Below are positions 1-12,649 of a stretch of 64,000 nucleotides of DNA, piece after piece (positions within the stretch are counted from its first letter, which is position 1; each line of letters starts with the position of its first letter). Both the position numbers and the translations under genes were made by a program. The DNA is from Hydractinia symbiolongicarpus (lineage: Eukaryota; Cnidaria; Hydrozoa; Anthoathecata; Hydractiniidae), in the NCBI RefSeq assembly GCF_029227915.1, contig NC_079880.1, positions 4,590,001 to 4,654,000 on the forward strand. The letters are read 5' to 3'. The notes under the pieces are model-generated. The model did no database searches, was not told the origin of the DNA, and was given only the letters and a program-made list of their open reading frames with translations.

Positions 1-1348
1 ATTTCCCGTAAATCCCAGACTCGGCCCGTATAGTCAAAAGTATACAAAGAAAGTACCCAGGGTGTAAACTCATTTCCCGAACTATTTTTTAAATTATTAT
101 TTCACCACTAAAGCCCATGAGACTTGTAGTATTTAAAAATATTTTCATTTTTGATGAGACGCTGAATAAAAGAAGTTTAATCGTCGGCAAACGAAAACCC
201 GCGACTTCCCGTAAATCCCGGGCTTGGCCCGTATAGTCGAATGTATACAAAGAAAGTACCCTGTGAGTAAACTCATTTCCCGAACGAATTTTTAAATTAT
301 TTTTTCACCACTAAAACGCATGAGACTTGTAGTTTTTAAAAATGTTTTCATTTTTGATGAGACGCTGAATAAAAGAAGTTTAATCGCCGGCAAACGAAAA
401 CCTGCGATTTCTCGTAAATCCCGGACTCGGTCCGTATAGTCAAAAGTATACAAAGAAAGTACCCGGGGTGTAAACTCATTTCCCGAACGATTTTTTAAAT
501 TATTATTTCACCACTAAAGCCCATGAGACTTGTAGTTTTTAAAAATGTTTTCATTTTTGATGAGACGCTGAATAAAAAAAGTTTAATTGCCGGCAAACGA
601 AAACCCGCGACTTCCCGTAAATCCCGGACTCGGCCCGTATAGTCAAAAGAATACAAAGAAAGTACCCAGGGAGTAAACTCATTTCCCGAACGATTTTTTA
701 AATTTTTTTTCACCACTAAAACGCATGAGACTTGTAGTTTTTAAAAATGTTTTCATTTTTGATGAGACGCTGAATAAAAGAAGTTTAATTGCCGGCAAAC
801 GAAAACCCGCGTCTTCCCGTAAATCCCAGACTCGGCCCGTATAGTCAAAAGTATACAAAGAAAGTACCCAGGGAGTAATCTCATTTCCCAAACGATATTT
901 TAAATTAATTTTCACCACTAAATCGCATGAGACTTGTAGTTTTCAGAAATGTTTTAATTTTTGATGAGACGCTAAATAAAAGAAGTTTAATCGCCGGCAA
1001 ACGAAAACCTGCGATTTCCCGTAAATCCCGGACTCGGCCCGTATAGTCAAATGTATACAAAGAAAGTACCCAGGGTGTAAACTCATTTCCCGAACGATTT
1101 TTTAAATTATTATTTCACCACTAAAGCCCATGAGACTTGTATTATTTAAAAATATTTTCATTTTTGATGAGACGCTGAATAAAAGAAGTTTAATCGCCGG
1201 CAAACAAAAACCTGCGATTTCCCGTAAATCCCGGACTCGGCTCGTATAGTCAAAAGTATACAAAGAAAGTACCCAGGGTGTAAACTCATTTCCCGAACGA
1301 TTTTTTAAATTATTATTTCACCACTATAGCCCATGAGACTTGTAGTTT

Positions 1349-1370
1349 TCAAAAATGTTTTCATTTTTGA
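1349..1370. other. Example of the perfect 9-bp dyad present in many monomers
   Basis: TCAAAAATG (1349-1357) and CATTTTTGA (1362-1370) are exact reverse complements separated by TTTT, giving a possible 9-bp stem with a 4-base loop. The motif recurs at the same place in every monomer that has the TAGTTTTCAAAAATG form. Copies with TAGTTTTTAAAAATG keep only the inner 7-bp arms (AAAAATG/CATTTTT), and copies with GTATTTAAAAATATTTTC or CAGAAATG weaken it further. Dyad symmetry of this kind has been proposed to matter in centromeric satellites that lack a CENP-B box. Any such role here is inference. Part of the symmetry could also be a by-product of the A/T-rich composition. Confidence 0.8.
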
Positions 1371-1446
1371 TGAGACGCTGAATAAAAGAAATTTAATCGC
1401 CGGCAAACGAAAACCCGCCATTTCCTGTAAACCCTGGACTCGGCCC

Positions 1447-1464
1447 GTATAGTCAAAAGTATAC
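1447..1464. other. Example of GTATA/TATAC dyad and conserved GTATAC
   Basis: GTATA (1447-1451) and TATAC (1460-1464) are reverse complements around an 8-base spacer, GTCAAAAG. In type-B copies the spacer changes to GTCGAATG while both arms are kept. The right arm lies in the palindrome GTATAC, present in most monomers and lost in marked sub-variants such as AGTATAATAAG and AGTATGCAAG. Retention of the arms while the spacer varies is the reason to note it. With only 5-bp arms, chance is a fair alternative. Confidence 0.5.
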
Positions 1465-3690
1465 AAAGAAAGTACCCAGGGTGTAAACTCATTTCCCGAA
1501 CGATTTTTTAAATTATTTTTTCACCACTAAAACGCATGAGACTTGTAGTTTTCAGAAATGTTGTAATTTTTGATGAGACGCTGAATAAAAGAAGTTTAAT
1601 CGCCGGCAAACGAAAACCTGCGATTTCCCGTAAATCCCGGACTCGGCTCGTATAGTCAAAAGTATACAAAGAAAGTACCCAGAGTGTAAACTCATTTCCC
1701 GAACGATTTTTTAAATTATTATTTCACCACTATAGCCCATGAGACTTGTAGTTTTCAAAAATGTTTTCATTTTTGATGAGACGCTGAATAAAAGAAATTT
1801 AATCGCCGGCAAACGAAAACCCGCCATTTCCTGTAAACCCTGGACTCGGCCCGTATAGTCAAAAGTATACAAAGAAAGTACCCAGGGTGTAAACTCATTT
1901 CCCGAACGATTTTTTAAATTATTATTTCACCACTATAGCCCATGAGACTTGTAGTATTTAAAAATGTTTTCATTTTTGATGAGACGCTGAATAGAATAAG
2001 TTTAATCGCCGGCAAACGAAAACCCGCGCCTTCCCGTAAATCCCGGACTCGGCCCGTATAGTCAAAAGTATACAAAGAAAGTACCCAGGGAGTAAACTCA
2101 TTTCCCGAACGATTTTTTAAATTTTTTTTCACCACTAAAACGCATGAGACTTGTAGTTTTTAAAAATGTTTTCATTTTTGATGAGACGCTGAATAAAAGA
2201 AGTTTAGTTGCCGGCAAACGAAATCCCGCGTCTTCCCGTAAATCCCGGACTCGGCCCGTATAGTCAAAAGTATACAAAGAAAGTACCCAGGGAGTAAACT
2301 CTTTTCCCAAACGATATTTTAAATTAATTTTCATCACTAAAACGCATGAGACTTGTAGTTTTCAGAAATGTTTTCATTTTTGATGAGACGCTTAATGTAA
2401 GTTGTTTAATCGCCGGCAAACGAAAACCCGCGATTTCCCGTAAATCCCGGTCTTGGCCCGTATAGTCGAATGTATACAAAGAAAGTACCCTGTGAGTAAA
2501 CTTATTTCCAGAACGATTTTTTAATTTATTTTTTCAACACTAAAACGCATGAGACTTGTAGTTTTCAAAAATGTTTTCATTTTTGATGAGACGCTTAATG
2601 AAAGAGGTTTAATCGCCGGCAAACGAAAACCCGAGATTTCCCGTAACTCCTGGGCTTGGCCCGTATAGTCAAAAGTATACAAAGAAAGTACCCAGGGTGT
2701 AAACTCATTTCCCGAACGATTTTTTAAATTATTATTTCACCACTAAAGCCCATGAGACTTGTAGTATTTAAAAATATTTTCATTTTTGATGAGACGCTGA
2801 ATAAAAGAAGTTTAATCGCCGGCAAACGAAAACCCGCGCCTTCCCGTAAATCCCGGACTCGGCCCGTATAGTCAAAAGTATACAAAGGAAGTACCCAGGG
2901 AGTAAACTCATTTCCCGAACAATTTTTTAAAATTTTTTTCACCACTAAAACGCATGAGACTTGTAGTTTTTAAAAATGTTTTCATTTTTGATTAGACGCT
3001 GAATAAAAGAAGTTTAATTGCCGGCAAACGAAAACCCGCGTCTTCCCGTAAATCCCAGACTCGGCCCGTATAGTCAAAAGTATACAAAGAAAGTACCCAG
3101 GGAGTAAACTCATTTCCCAAACGATTTTTTAAATTATTTTTTCACCACTAAATCGCATGAGACTTGTAGTTTTCAAAAATGTTTTCATTTTTGATGAGAC
3201 GCTGAATAAAAGAAGTTTAATGGACGGCAAACGAAAACCTGCGATTTCCCGTAAATCCCGGACTCGGCCCGTATAGTCAAAAGTATACAAAGAAAGTACC
3301 CAGGGTGTAAACTCATTTCTCGAACGATTTTTTAAATTATTATTTCACCACTAAAGCCCATGAGACTTGTAGTATTTAAAAATATTTTCATTTTTGATGA
3401 GACGCTGAATAAAAGAAGTTTAATCGCCGGCAAACGAAAACCCGCGACTTCCCGTAAATCCCGGACTCGGCCCGTATAGTCAAAAGTATACAAAGAAAGT
3501 ACCCAGGGAGTAAACTCATTTCCCGAACGATTTTTTAAATTTTTTTTCACCACTAAAACGCATGAGACTTGTAGTTTTTAAAAATGTTTTCATTTTTGAT
3601 GAGACGCTGAATAAAAGAAGTTTAATTGCCGGCAAACGAAAACCCGCGTCTTCCCGTAAATCCCGGACTCGGCCCGTATAGTCAAAAGTA

Positions 3691-4906
3691 TACAAATAAA
3701 GTACCCAGGGAGTAAACTCATTTCCCAAACGATATTTTAAATTAATTTTCACCACTAAAACGCATGAGACTTGTAGTTTTCAGAAATGTTTTCATTTTTG
3801 ATGAGACGCTTAATGAAAGTTGTTTAATCGCCGGCAAACGAAAACCCGCGATTTCCTGTAAATCCCGGGCTTGGCCCGTATAGTCGAATGTATACAAAGA
3901 AAGTACCCTGTGAGTAAACTCATTTCCAGAACGATTTTTTAATTTATTTTTTCAACACTAAAACGCATAAGACTTGTAGTTTTCAAAAATGTTTTCATTT
4001 TTGATAAGACGCTTAATGAAAGAGGTTTAATCGCCGGCAAACGAAAACCCGAGATTTCCCGTAAATCCTGGGCTTGGCCCGTATAGTCAAAAGTATACAA
4101 AGATAGTACCCAGGGAGTAAACTCATTTCCAGAACGATTTTTTAAATTATTTTTTCACCACTAAAACGCATAAGACTTGTAGTTTTTAAAAATATTTTCA
4201 TTTTTGATGAGACGCTGAATAAAAGAAGTTTAATCGCCGGCAAACGAAAACCTGCGATTTCCCGTAAATCCTGGACTCGGCCCGTATAGTCAAAAGTATA
4301 CAAATAAAGTACCCAGGGAGTAAACTCATTTCCCAAACGATATTTTAAATTAATTTTCACCACTAAAACGCATGAGACTTGTAGTTTTCAGAAATGTTTT
4401 CATTTTTGATGAGACGCTTAATGAAAGTTGTTTAATCGCCGGCAAACGAAAACCCGCGATTTCCTGTAAATCCCGGGCTTGGCCCGTATAGTCGAATGTA
4501 TACAAAGAAAGTACCCTGTGAGTAAACTCATTTCCAGAACGATTTTTTAATTTATTTTTTCAACACTAAAACGCATAAGACTTGTAGTTTTCAAAAATGT
4601 TTTCATTTTTGATAAGACGCTTAATGAAAGAGGTTTAATCGCCGGCAAACGAAAACCCGAGATTTCCCGTAAATCCTGGGCTTGGCCCGTATAGTCAAAA
4701 GTATACAAAGATAGTACCCAGGGAGTAAACTCATTTCCAGAACGATTTTTCAAATTATTTTTTCACCACTAAAACGCATAAGACTTGTAGTTTTTAAAAA
4801 TATTTTCATTTTTGATGAGACGCTGAATAAAAGAAGTTTAATCGCCGGCAAACGAAAACCTGCGATTTCCCGTAAATCCCGGACTCGGCCAGTATAGTCA
4901 AAAGTA
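3691..4906 (+). repeat. Tandem duplication of a 3-monomer block (608 bp)
   Basis: The unusual TACAAATAAAGTACCC occurs at 3691 and again at 4299, 608 bp apart. The following three monomers match closely: ACGATATTTTAAATTAATTTTC, then CTTAATGAAAGTTGTTTAATC, then TTTATTTTTTCAACACTAAA with GATAAGACGC, then GCATAAGACTTGTAG with AAAAATATTTTC. Only a few substitutions separate the copies, such as AACGATTTTTT against AACGATTTTTC near 4137/4745. This looks like one recent unequal exchange. Confidence 0.85.
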
Positions 4907-5877
4907 TACAAAGAAAGTACCCAGGGTGTAAACTCATTTCCCAAACTATTTTTTAAATTATTATTTCACCACTAAAGCCCATGAGACTTGTAGTATTTTA
5001 AAATATTTTCATTTTTGATGAGACGCTGAATAAAAGAAGTTTAATCGCCGGTAAACGAAAACCCGCGACTTCCCGTAAATCCCGGACTCAGCCCGTATAG
5101 TCAAAAGTATACAAAGAAAGTACCCAGGGAGTAAACTCATTTCCCGAACGATTTTTTAAATTATTTTTTCACCACTAAAACGCATGAGACTTGTAGTTTC
5201 CAAAAATGTTTTCATTTTTGATGAGACGCTGAATAAAAGGAGTTTAATCGCCGGCAAACGAAAACCTGCGATTTCCCGTAAATTCCGGACTAGGCCCGTA
5301 TAGTCAAAAGTATACAAAGAAAGTATCCGGGGTGTAAATTCATTTCCCGAACGATTTTTTAAATTATTATTTCACCACTAAAGCTCATGAGACTTGTAGT
5401 TTTTAAAAATGTTTTCATTTTTGATGAGACGCTGAATAAAAGAAGTTTAATTGCCGGCAAACGAAAACCCGCGTCTTCCTGTAAATCCTGGACTCGGCCC
5501 GTATAGTCAAAAGTATACATAGAAAGTACCCAGGGAGTAAACTCATTTCCCGAACGATTTTTTAAATTAATTTTCACCACTAAAACGCATGAGACTTGTA
5601 GTTTTCAGAAATGTTTTCATTTTTGATGAGACGCTTAATGAAAGTTGTTTAATCCTCGGCAAACGAAAACCCGCGATTTCCCGTAAATCCCGGGCTTGGC
5701 CCGTATAGTCGAATGTATACAAAGAAAGTACCTTGTGAGTAAACTCATTTCCGAAACGATTTTTTCAATTATCTTTTCACCACTAAAACGCATGAGACTT
5801 GTAGTTTTCAAAAATGTTTTCATTTTTGATGAGACGCTTAATAAAAGAGGTTTAATCGCCGGTACACGAAATCCCGC

Positions 5878-5906
5878 GATTTCCCGTAAATCCCGGGCTT
5901 GGCCCG
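5878..5906. other. Example of two adjacent short inverted repeats
   Basis: GATTT (5878-5882) pairs with AAATC (5888-5892) across CCCGT. Immediately after it, CGGGC (5894-5898) pairs with GCCCG (5902-5906) across TTG. The GATTT/AAATC pair occurs in both monomer types wherever GCGATTTCCCGTAAATC is kept. The CGGGC/GCCCG stem is complete only in type-B monomers (GGGCTTGGCCCG) and is broken in type A (GGACTCGGCCCG). The CCCGGG at 5892-5897 is also a 6-bp palindrome. Arms of 5 bp are short, so I record them as sequence symmetry and not as demonstrated structure. Confidence 0.6.
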
Positions 5907-5937
5907 TATAGTTGAATGTATACAAAGAAAGTACCCA

Positions 5938-7310
5938 GGGAGTAAACTCATTTCCCGAACGATTTTTTAAATTTTTTTTTCTCCACTAAAACGCATGAGA
6001 CTTGTAGTTTTCAAAAATGTTTTCATTTTTGATGAGACGCTTAATGAAAGAGGTTTAATCGCCGGCAAATCAAAACCCGCGATTTCCCGTAAATCCCGGG
6101 CTTGGCCCGTATAGTCGAATGTATACAAAGAAAGTACCCTGTGAGTAAACTCATTTCCAGAACGATTTTTTAATTTATTTTTTCAACACTAAAACGCATG
6201 AGACTTGTAGTTTTCAAAAATGTTTTCATTTTTGATGAGACGCTTAATGAAAGAGGTTTAATCGCCTGCAAACGAAAACCCGAGATTTCCCGTAAATCCC
6301 GGGCTTTGCCCGTATAGTCAAAAGTATACAAAGATAGTACCCAGGGAGTAAACTCATTTCCTGAAAGCGATTTTTTAATTTATTTTTTCACCACTAAAAC
6401 GCATGAGACTTGTAGTTTTCAAAAATGTTTTCATTTTTGATGAGACTCTGAATAAAAGAAGTTTAATCGCCGGCAAACGAAAACCTGCGATTTCCCGTAA
6501 ATCCCGGACTCGGCCCGTATAGTCAAAAGTATACAAAGAAAGTACCCAGGGAGTAAACAATTTCCCAAACGATTTTTTGAATTGTTATTTCACCACAAAA
6601 GCCCATGAGACTTGTAGTTTTTAAAAATGTTTTCATTTTTGATGAGACGCTGAATAAAAGAAGTTTAATCGCCGGCAAACGAAAACCCGCGATTTCCCGT
6701 AAATCCTGGACTCGGCCCGTGTAGTCAAAAGTATACAAAGAAAGTACTCAGGGAGTAAACTCATTTCCCGAACGATTATTTAAATTATTTTTTCACCACT
6801 AAAACGCATGAGATTTGTAGTTTTCAGAAATGTTTTCATTTTTGATGAGACGCTTAATGAAAGAGGTTTATTCGCCTGCAAACGAAAACCCGAGATTTCC
6901 CGTAAATCCCGGGCTTGGCCCGTATAGTCAAAAGTATACAAAGATAGTACCGAGGGAGTAAACTCATTTCCTGAAAGCGATTTTTTAATTTATTTTTTCA
7001 CCACTAAAACGCATGAGACTTGTAGTTTTCAAAAATGTTTTCTTTTTTGATGAGACGCTGAATAAAAGAAGTTTAATCGCCGGCAAACGAAAACCTGCGA
7101 TTTCCCGTAAATCCCGGACTCGGCCCGTATAGTCAAAAGTATACAAAGAAAGTACCCAGGGAGTAAACAATTTCCCAAACGATTTTTTGAATTATTATTT
7201 CACCACAAAAGCCCATGAGACTTGTAGTTTTTAAAAATGTTTTCATTTTTGATGAGACGCTGAATAAAAGAAGTTTAATCGCCGGCAAACGAAAACCTGC
7301 GATTTCCCGT
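5938..7310 (+). repeat. Segment copied 8,935 bp downstream (upstream copy)
   Basis: About 7 monomers here match 14873-16249 at a constant offset of 8,935 bp (44 monomers). Shared rare markers in order are AAATTTTTTTTTCTCCAC, CGGCAAATCAAAACCC, TTTCCTGAAAGCGATTTT (one extra base), GATGAGACTCTG, GTAAACAATTTCCCAAACG, TTTTGAATT with CACCACAAAAGCC, ACCGAGGGAG and TGTTTTCTTTTTTGATG. Scattered differences exist, for example GTACTCAGGG here against GTACCCAGGG downstream, so the exchange is not the newest in the window. Confidence 0.85.
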
Positions 7311-9216
7311 TAATCCTGGACTCGGCCCGTGTAGTCAAAAGTATACAAAGAAAGTACCCAGGGAGTAAACTCATTTCCCGAACGATTTTTTAAATTATTT
7401 TTTCACCACTAAAACGCATGAGACTTGTAGTTTTCAGAAATGTTTTCATTTTTGATGAGACGCTTAATGAAAGTGGTTTAATCGCCGGCAAACGAAAACC
7501 CGCGATTTCCCGTAAATCCCGGACTTGGCCGGTATAATCGAATGTATACAAAGAAAGTACCCTGTGAGTAAACTCATTTCCAAAACGATTTTTTAAATTA
7601 TCTTTTCACCACTAAAACGCATGAGACTTGTAGTTTTCAAAAACGTTTTTATCTTTGATGAGACGCTGAATAAAAGAAGTTTAATCGCCGGCAAACGAAA
7701 ACCCGCCATTTCCCGTAAACCCTGGACTCGGTCCGTATAGTCGAATGTATACAAAGAAAGTACCTTGTAAGTAAACTCATTTCCCGAACGAATTTTTAAA
7801 TTATTTTTTCAACACTATAACGCATGAGACTTGTAGTTTTTAAAAATGTTTTTATTTTTGATGAGACGCTGAATAAAAGAAGTTTAATCGCCGGCAAACG
7901 AAAACCCGCGATTTCCCGTAAATCCTGGACTCGGCCCGTGTAGTCAAAAGTATACAAAGAAAGTACCCAGGGAGTAAACTCATTTCCCGAACGATTTTTT
8001 AAATTATTTTTTCACCACTAAAACGCATGAGACTTGTAGTTTTCAGAAATGTTTTCATTTTTGATGAGACGCTTAATGAAAGTGGTTTAATCGCCGGCAA
8101 ACGAAAACCCGCGATTTCCCGTAAATCCCGGACTTGGCCGGTATAGTCGAATGTATACAAAGAAAGTACCCTGTGAGTAAACTCATTTCCAAAACGATTT
8201 TTTAAATTATCTTTTCACCACTAAAACGCATGAGACTTGTAGTTTTCAAAAATGTTTTTATTTTTTAAGAGACGCTGAATAAAAGAAGTTTAATCGCCGG
8301 CAACCGAAAACCCGCCATTTCCCGTAAACCCCGGACTCGGTCCGTATAGTCGAATGTATACAAAGAAAGTACCCTGTGAGTAAACTCATTTCCCGAACGA
8401 ATTTTTAAATTATTTTTTCACCACTAAAACGCATGAGACTTGTAGTATTTAAAAATATTTTCATTTTTGATGAGACGCTGAATAAAAGAAGTTTAATCGC
8501 CGGCAAACGAAAAACCGCGACTTCCCGTAAATCCCGGACTCAGCCCGTATAGTCAAAAGTATACAAAGAAAGTACCCAGGGAGTAAACTCATTTCCCTAA
8601 CGATTTTTTAAATTATTTTTTCACCACTAAAACGCATGAGACTTGTAGTTTTCAAAAATGTTTTTATTTTTTAAGAGACGCTGAATAAAAGAAGTTTAAT
8701 CGCCGGCAACCGAAAACCCGCCATTTCCCGTAAACCCCGGACTCGGTCCGTATAGTCGAATGTATACAAAGAAAGTACCCTGTGAGTAAACTCATTTCCC
8801 GAACGAATTTTTAAATTATTTTTTCACCACTAAAACGCATGAGACTTGTAGTATTTAAAAATATTTTCATTTTTGATGAGACGCTGAATAAAAGAAGTTT
8901 AATCGCCGGCAAACGAAAAACCGCGACTTCCCGTAAATCCCGGACTCAGCCCGTATAGTCAAAAGTATACAAAGAAAGTACCCAGGGAGTAAACTCATTT
9001 CCCTAACGATTTTTTAAATTATTTTTTCACCACTAAAACGCATGAGACTTGTAGTTTTCAAAAATGTTTTCATTTTTGATGAGACGCTGAATAAAAGAAG
9101 TTTAATCGCCCTCAAACGAAAACCCGAGATTTCCCGTAAATCCTGGTTTTGGCCCGTATAGTCAAAAGTATACAAAGATAGTACCCAGGGAGTAAACTCA
9201 TTTCCAGAAGGATTTT
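6780..9216 (+). repeat. 12-monomer higher-order unit, copy 1 (2,437 bp)
   Basis: AGATTTGTAG, a rare variant of AGACTTGTAG, occurs at 6811 and 9248, 2,437 bp apart (12 monomers). The monomers that follow match in order: GGTTTATTCGCCTGC, ACCGAGGGAG, TTTTCTTTTTTGATG, CCCGTTAATCCTGG, GGCCGGTATAATCG, AAACGTTTTTATCTTTGATG, ACCCTGTAAGTAAAC and ATTTTTTAAGAGACG. This copy contains a nested 2-monomer duplication at 8.2-9.0 kb that the second copy lacks. Confidence 0.88.
8219..9030 (+). repeat. Nested tandem duplication of a dimer (406 bp)
   Basis: ATTTTTTAAGAGACG occurs at 8260 and 8666, 406 bp apart. The two-monomer blocks that follow read the same by eye: CGGCAACCGAAAACCCGCC, ACTCGGTCCGTATAG, then GTATTTAAAAATATTTTC with GAAAAACCGCGACTTCCC and CATTTCCCTAACG. 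The homologous unit at 9.2-11.2 kb has this dimer once (ATTTTTTAAGAGACG near 10,700), so the extra pair arose inside copy 1 or was lost from copy 2. Confidence 0.9.
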
Positions 9217-11246
9217 TTAAATTATTTTTTCACCACTAAAACGCATGAGATTTGTAGTTTTCAGAAATGTTTTCATTTTTGATGAGACGCTTAATGAAAG
9301 AGGTTTATTCGCCTGCAAACGAAAACCCGAGATTTCCCGTAAATCCCGGGCTTGGCCCGTATAGTCAAAAGTATACAAAGATAGTACCGAGGGAGTAAAC
9401 TCATTTCCTGAAAGCGATTTTTTAATTTATTTTTTCACCACTAAAACGCATGAGACTTGTAGTTTTCAAAAATGTTTTCTTTTTTGATGAGACGCTGAAT
9501 AAAAGAAGTTTAGTCGCCGGCAAACGAAAACCTGCGATTTCCCGTAAATCCCGGACTCGGCCCGTATAGTCAAAAGTATACAAAGAAAGTACCCAGGGAG
9601 TAAACAATTTCCCAAACGATTTTTTGAATTATTATTTCACCACAAAAGCCCATGAGACTTGTAGTTTTTAAAAATGTTTTCATTTTTGATGAGACGCTGA
9701 ATAAAAGAAGTTTAATCGCCGGCAAACGAAAACCTGCGATTTCCCGTTAATCCTGGACTCGGCCCGTGTAGTCAAAAGTATACAAAGAAAGTACCCAGGG
9801 AGTAAACTCATTTCCCGAACGATTTTTTAAATTATTTTTTCACCACTAAAACGCATGAGACTTGTAGTTTTCAGAAATGTTTTCATTTTTGATGAGACGC
9901 TTAATGAAAGTGGTTTAATCGCCGGCAAACGAAAACCCGCGATTTCCCGTAAATCCCGGACTTGGCCGGTATAATCGAATGTATACAAAGAAAGTACCCT
10001 GTGAGTAAACTCATTTCCAAAACGATTTTTTAAATTATCTTTTCACCACTAAAACGCATGAGACTTGTAGTTTTCAAAAACGTTTTTATCTTTGATGAGA
10101 CGCTGAATAAAAGAAGTTTAATCGCCGGCAAACGAAAACCCGCCATTTCCCGTAAACCCTGGACTCGGTCCGTATAGTCGAATGTATACAAAGAAAGTAC
10201 CCTGTAAGTAAACTCATTTCCCGAACGAATTTTTAAATTATTTTTTCAACACTAAAACGCATGAGACTTGTAGTTTTTAAAAATGTTTTTATTTTTGATG
10301 AGACGCTGAATAAAAGAAGTTTAATCGCCGGCAAACGAAAACCCGCGATTTCCCGTAAATCCTGGACTCGGCCCGTGTAGTCAAAAGTATACAAAGAAAG
10401 TACCCAGGGAGTAAACTCATTTCCCGAACGATTTTTTAAATTATTTTTTCACCACTAAAACGCATGAGACTTGTAGTTTTCAGAAATGTTTTCATTTTTG
10501 ATGAGACGCTTAATGAAAGTGGTTTAATCGCCGGCAAACGAAAACCCGCGATTTCCCGTAAATCCCGGACTTGGCCGGTATAGTCGAATGTATACAAAGA
10601 AAGTACCCTGTGAGTAAACTCATTTCCAAAACGATTTTTTAAATTATCTTTTCACCACTAAAACGCATGAGACTTGTAGTTTTCAAAAATGTTTTTATTT
10701 TTTAAGAGACGCTGAATAAAAGAAGTTTAATCGCCGGCAACGGAAAACCCGCCATTTCCCGTAAACCCCGGACTCGGTCCGTATAGTCGAATGTATACAA
10801 AGAAAGTACCCTGTGAGTAAACTCATTTCCCGAACGAATTTTTAAATTATTTTTTCACCACTAAAACGCATGAGACTTGTAGTATTTAAAAATATTTTCA
10901 TTTTTGATGAGACGCTGAATAAAAGAAGTTTAATCGCCGGCAAACGAAAAACCGCGACTTCCCGTAAATCCCGGACTCAGCCCGTATAGTCAAAAGTATA
11001 CAAAGAAAGTACCCAGGGAGTAAACTCATTTCCCTAACGATTTTTTAAATTATTTTTTCACCACTAAAACGCATGAGACTTGTAGTTTTCAAAAATGTTT
11101 TCATTTTTGATGAGACGCTGAATAAAAGAAGTTTAATCGCCCTCAAACGAAAACCCGAGATTTCCCGTAAATCCTGGTTTTGGCCCGTATAGTCAAAAGT
11201 ATACAAAGATAGTACCCAGGGAGTAAACTCATTTCCAGAACGATTT
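9217..11246 (+). repeat. Same higher-order unit, copy 2, with 10 monomers (about 2,030 bp)
   Basis: This follows copy 1 directly and keeps its marker order. CCTGGTTTTGGCCCG near 9,142 in copy 1 recurs near 11,173, an offset of about 2,031. The change of offset from 2,437 at the start to about 2,031 at the end equals the 406-bp dimer absent here. After the unit the continuation differs: ATTTCCAGAACG and GCATAAGACTTG at about 11,230-11,285, against ATTTCCAGAAGG and GCATGAGATTTG at the same place in copy 1. Confidence 0.85.
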
Positions 11247-12649
11247 TTTAAATTATTTTTTCACCACTAAAACGCATAAGACTTGTAGTTTTTGAAAATG
11301 TTTTCATTTTTGATGAGACGCTGAATAAAAGAAGTTTAATCGCCGGCAAACGAAAACCTGCGATTTCCCGTAAATCCCGGACTCGGCCCGTATAGTCAAA
11401 AGTATACAAAGAAAGTACCCAGGGTGTAAACTCATTTCCCGAACTATTTTTTAAATTATTATTTCACCACTAAAGCCCATGAGACTTGTAGTATTTAAAA
11501 ATATTTTCATTTTTGATGAGACGCTGAATAAAAGAAGTTTAATCGCCGGCAAACGAAAACCCGCGACTTCCCGTAAATCCCGGACTCAGCCCGTATAGTC
11601 AAAAGTATACAAAGAAAGTACCCAGGGCGTAAACTCCTTTCCCGAACGATTTTTTAAATTATTTTTTCACCACTAAAACGCATGAGACTTGTAGTTTTTA
11701 AAAATGTTTTCATTTTTGATGAGACGCTTAATGAAAGTGGTTTAATCGCCGGCAAACAAAAACCCGCGATTTCCCGTAAATCCCGGACTTGGCCGGTATA
11801 GTCGAATGTATACAAAGAAAGTACCCTGTGAGTAAACTCATTTTCAAAACGATTTTTTAAATTATCTTTTCACCACTAAAACGCATGAGACTTGTAGTTT
11901 TCAAAAATGTTTTTATTTTTGATGAGACGCTGAATAAAAGAAGTTTAATCGCCGGCAAACGAAAACCCGCCATTTCCCGTAAATCCCGGATTCGGCCCGT
12001 ATATTCAAAAGTATACAAAGAAAGTACCCAGGGAGTAAACTCATTTTCCAAACGATTTTTTAAATTATTATTTCACCACTAAAACGCATGAGACTTGTAG
12101 TTTTCAGAAATGTTTTCATTTTTGATGAGACGCTTAATAAAAGAGGTTTAATCGCCGGTACACGAAATCCCGCGATTTCCCGTAAATCCCGGGCTTGACC
12201 CGTATAGTAGAATGTATACAAAGAAAGTACCCAGGGAGTAAACTCATTTCCCGAACGATTTTTTAAATTTTTTTTTCTCCACTAAAACGCATGAGACTTG
12301 TAGTTTTCAAAAATGTTTTCATTTTTGATGAGACGCTTAATGAAAGAGGTTTAATCGCCGGCAATACAAAACCCGCGATTTCCCGTAAATCCCGGGCTTG
12401 GCCCGTATAGTCGAATGTATACAAAGAAAGTACCCTGTGAGTAAACTCATTTCCAGAACGATTTTTTAATTAATTTTTTCAACACTAAAACGCATGAGAC
12501 TTGTAGTTTTCAAAAATGTTTTCATTTTTGATGAGACGCTTAATGAAAGAGGTTTAATCGCCTGCAAACGAAAACCCTAGATTTCCCGTAAATCCCGGGC
12601 TTTGCCCGTATAGTCAAAAGTATACAAAGATAGTACCCAGGGAGTAAAC

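Larger units (their letters stand above)
495..3755 (+). repeat. Irregular 7-monomer higher-order repeat (about 1,418 bp)
   Basis: A recognisable monomer pair starts at 495, 1914 and 3332, spacings of 1,419 and 1,418 bp (7 monomers). The first of the pair has AAACCCGCGACTTCCCG or GCGCCTTCCCG. The second has a shortened A/T tract (AAATTTTTTTTCACCAC), GTTTAATTGCCGGC or GTTTAGTTGCCGGC, and GCGTCTTCCCG, and ends with ACGATATTTTAAATTAATTTTC. A fourth, partly converted copy of the pair lies at 2724-3130, only 810 bp after the second, so the periodicity is not clean. The short A/T tract makes these monomers 202 bp. Confidence 0.7.
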
